This document shows positions 63,500 through 64,000 of a stretch of 64,000 nt of DNA, piece after piece (within the stretch, counting starts at the first letter, position 1; each line of letters begins with the position of its first letter). Source of the stretch: Gemmatimonadota bacterium (GTDB lineage: Bacteria > Gemmatimonadota > Gemmatimonadetes > Gemmatimonadales > GWC2-71-9); contig JADJOM010000003.1 of NCBI GenBank assembly GCA_016713785.1, positions 2,127,501-2,191,500 of the forward strand, given 5' to 3'. The notes beneath the pieces are model-generated. The model did no database searches, had not been told where the DNA came from, and worked only from the letters and a program-made list of their open reading frames with translations. Made by a program: the position numbers and the translations under genes.

Positions 63500-64000
63500 G
63501 GAAGCCCCGCCGGCAGCGCCCGCGCATCGATAGTGAACTTCACCTCGTCGGCCACCCGCACGGTGCCGCCGGGCCCGCCCCGGAACGGGCGGATGCCAAA
63601 GTCAGTCTGCTTGAGGGTAAAGGCCGCCGTGGCCACCAGGGTGTCGCCCCGGAAGGCCACCATCACCGGGATGGTCACCTCACGGCTCCGGCCGTGCATG
63701 GTGAACTCCGCCACCAGCCGATAGCCCTCCGCCGTCGCGGTCACGCTGCGGGAGACCAGGGTGATCTCGGGGAAGCTGTCGGTGTGCAGCACGTCGCGCC
63801 GCATCGCGGCGGTGACCTTCCGGATCTCGGCGGTGTCGGGTGGTGTCAGCACCTCGAGGCCATCGGTGCGCAGCGCGATCCGGACGGTGGTGCCCTGGGG
63901 ATGCGCCGGGTCGTACTCCACGCGGCCCTCGAAGAGGCGGGCGCGGATCAGGTGCTCATGCCCCGCGAAGCCCAGGAGGCCGGACTTGCCGGTCTTCACG
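63496..64000 (-). CDS. YceI-family protein, cut by the right window edge
   Basis: About 167 C-terminal residues of a YceI-type barrel, with the N-terminus beyond the window. Motifs are VKTGKSGLLGFAGHEHLIRA, DVLHTDSFPEITLVSRSV, EFTMHGRSREVTIPVMVAF and LKQTDFGIRPFRGGPGGTV. A signal peptide is expected beyond the edge but is not visible. The apparent GTG near the edge is internal, not a start. The stop overlaps the start of the MBL gene. This YceI differs from the one at the left edge (GHEHL in place of the VRHLLG type). Confidence 0.88.
   Translation of the reverse strand, partial: VKTGKSGLLGFAGHEHLIRARLFEGRVEYDPAHPQGTTVRIALRTDGLEVLTPPDTAEIRKVTAAMRRDVLHTDSFPEITLVSRSVTATAEGYRLVAEFTMHGRSREVTIPVMVAFRGDTLVATAAFTLKQTDFGIRPFRGGPGGTVRVADEVKFTIDARALPAGLP

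Noticed and set aside
1..64000. The two YceI genes at the window ends as one circularised or duplicated gene
   Set aside because: Their sequences differ clearly (VRHLLG type versus GHEHL type), so they are distant paralogs, not copies of one gene.
1..64000. CRISPR arrays, tRNA/rRNA genes, insertion sequences or prophage
   Set aside because: I saw no regularly spaced repeats, cloverleaf-like sequence, transposase motif or phage gene by reading. A dedicated search such as tRNAscan-SE or an IS database could still find something short.

Overview
The window is very GC-rich and densely coded on both strands. The gene content suggests a free-living Gram-negative bacterium of the Gemmatimonadota (Gemmatimonadetes) type. 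The grounds are membrane Ser/Thr kinases with TPR-rich exported halves, ECF sigma/kinase pairs, many secreted lipoproteins, PQQ propellers and PDZ/TPR exported proteins. This assignment is inference, because no rRNA or other marker gene is present. I saw no tRNA, rRNA, CRISPR array, insertion sequence, phage gene or origin.

Layout. 0-10.3 kb: a YceI protein (cut by the left edge), a coiled-coil lipoprotein, helicase HrpB, a PP2C phosphatase, an ABC1 kinase, a TonB-type protein, a PDZ protein and an SpmA/SpmB pair. 10.3-21.2 kb: a class V aminotransferase, a Ser/Thr kinase, a lipoprotein, a TPR protein and an ECF sigma factor overlapping a second kinase. 21.2-31 kb: small unknown proteins, two of a three-member 54-residue domain family, an M1 peptidase, a Tat-type phosphoesterase, a DUF445 protein and an outer-membrane protein/glycosyltransferase pair. 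31-47.8 kb: two paralogous giant lipoproteins (one frameshifted), a second sigma/kinase module, a PQQ dehydrogenase, HemG, a TVP38-type membrane protein, the third 54-residue-domain gene, a PQQ propeller fusion, a HAF-repeat lipoprotein and a soluble kinase. 47.9-57.3 kb: one minus-strand run of AddB-like, AddA-like, ARPP-1-like and two WYL regulators, which reads as a DNA-repair locus. 57.3-64 kb: a gene remnant, a kelch lipoprotein, a large SARP-ATPase-membrane regulator, and a YceI/metallo-beta-lactamase/CDGSH run cut by the right edge.

How the genes work together. Four Ser/Thr kinases, one PP2C phosphatase, two ECF sigma factors, two WYL proteins and a SARP-type one-component regulator make this a signalling-rich segment. 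Much of the rest is exported: lipoproteins, propellers, a peptidase and a phosphoesterase. Several neighbours are translationally coupled by 1-11 base overlaps (sigma/kinase, outer-membrane protein/glycosyltransferase, AddB/AddA, WYL/WYL, YceI/MBL).

Quality warning. The AddB, AddA and SARP genes (51-62 kb) carry about 13 single-base indels, mostly in G/C runs, and one giant lipoprotein has another near 32.65 kb. Sequencing error is the likelier cause, though real gene decay is not excluded. The most novel element I found is the ungapped 54-residue domain shared by three small genes.
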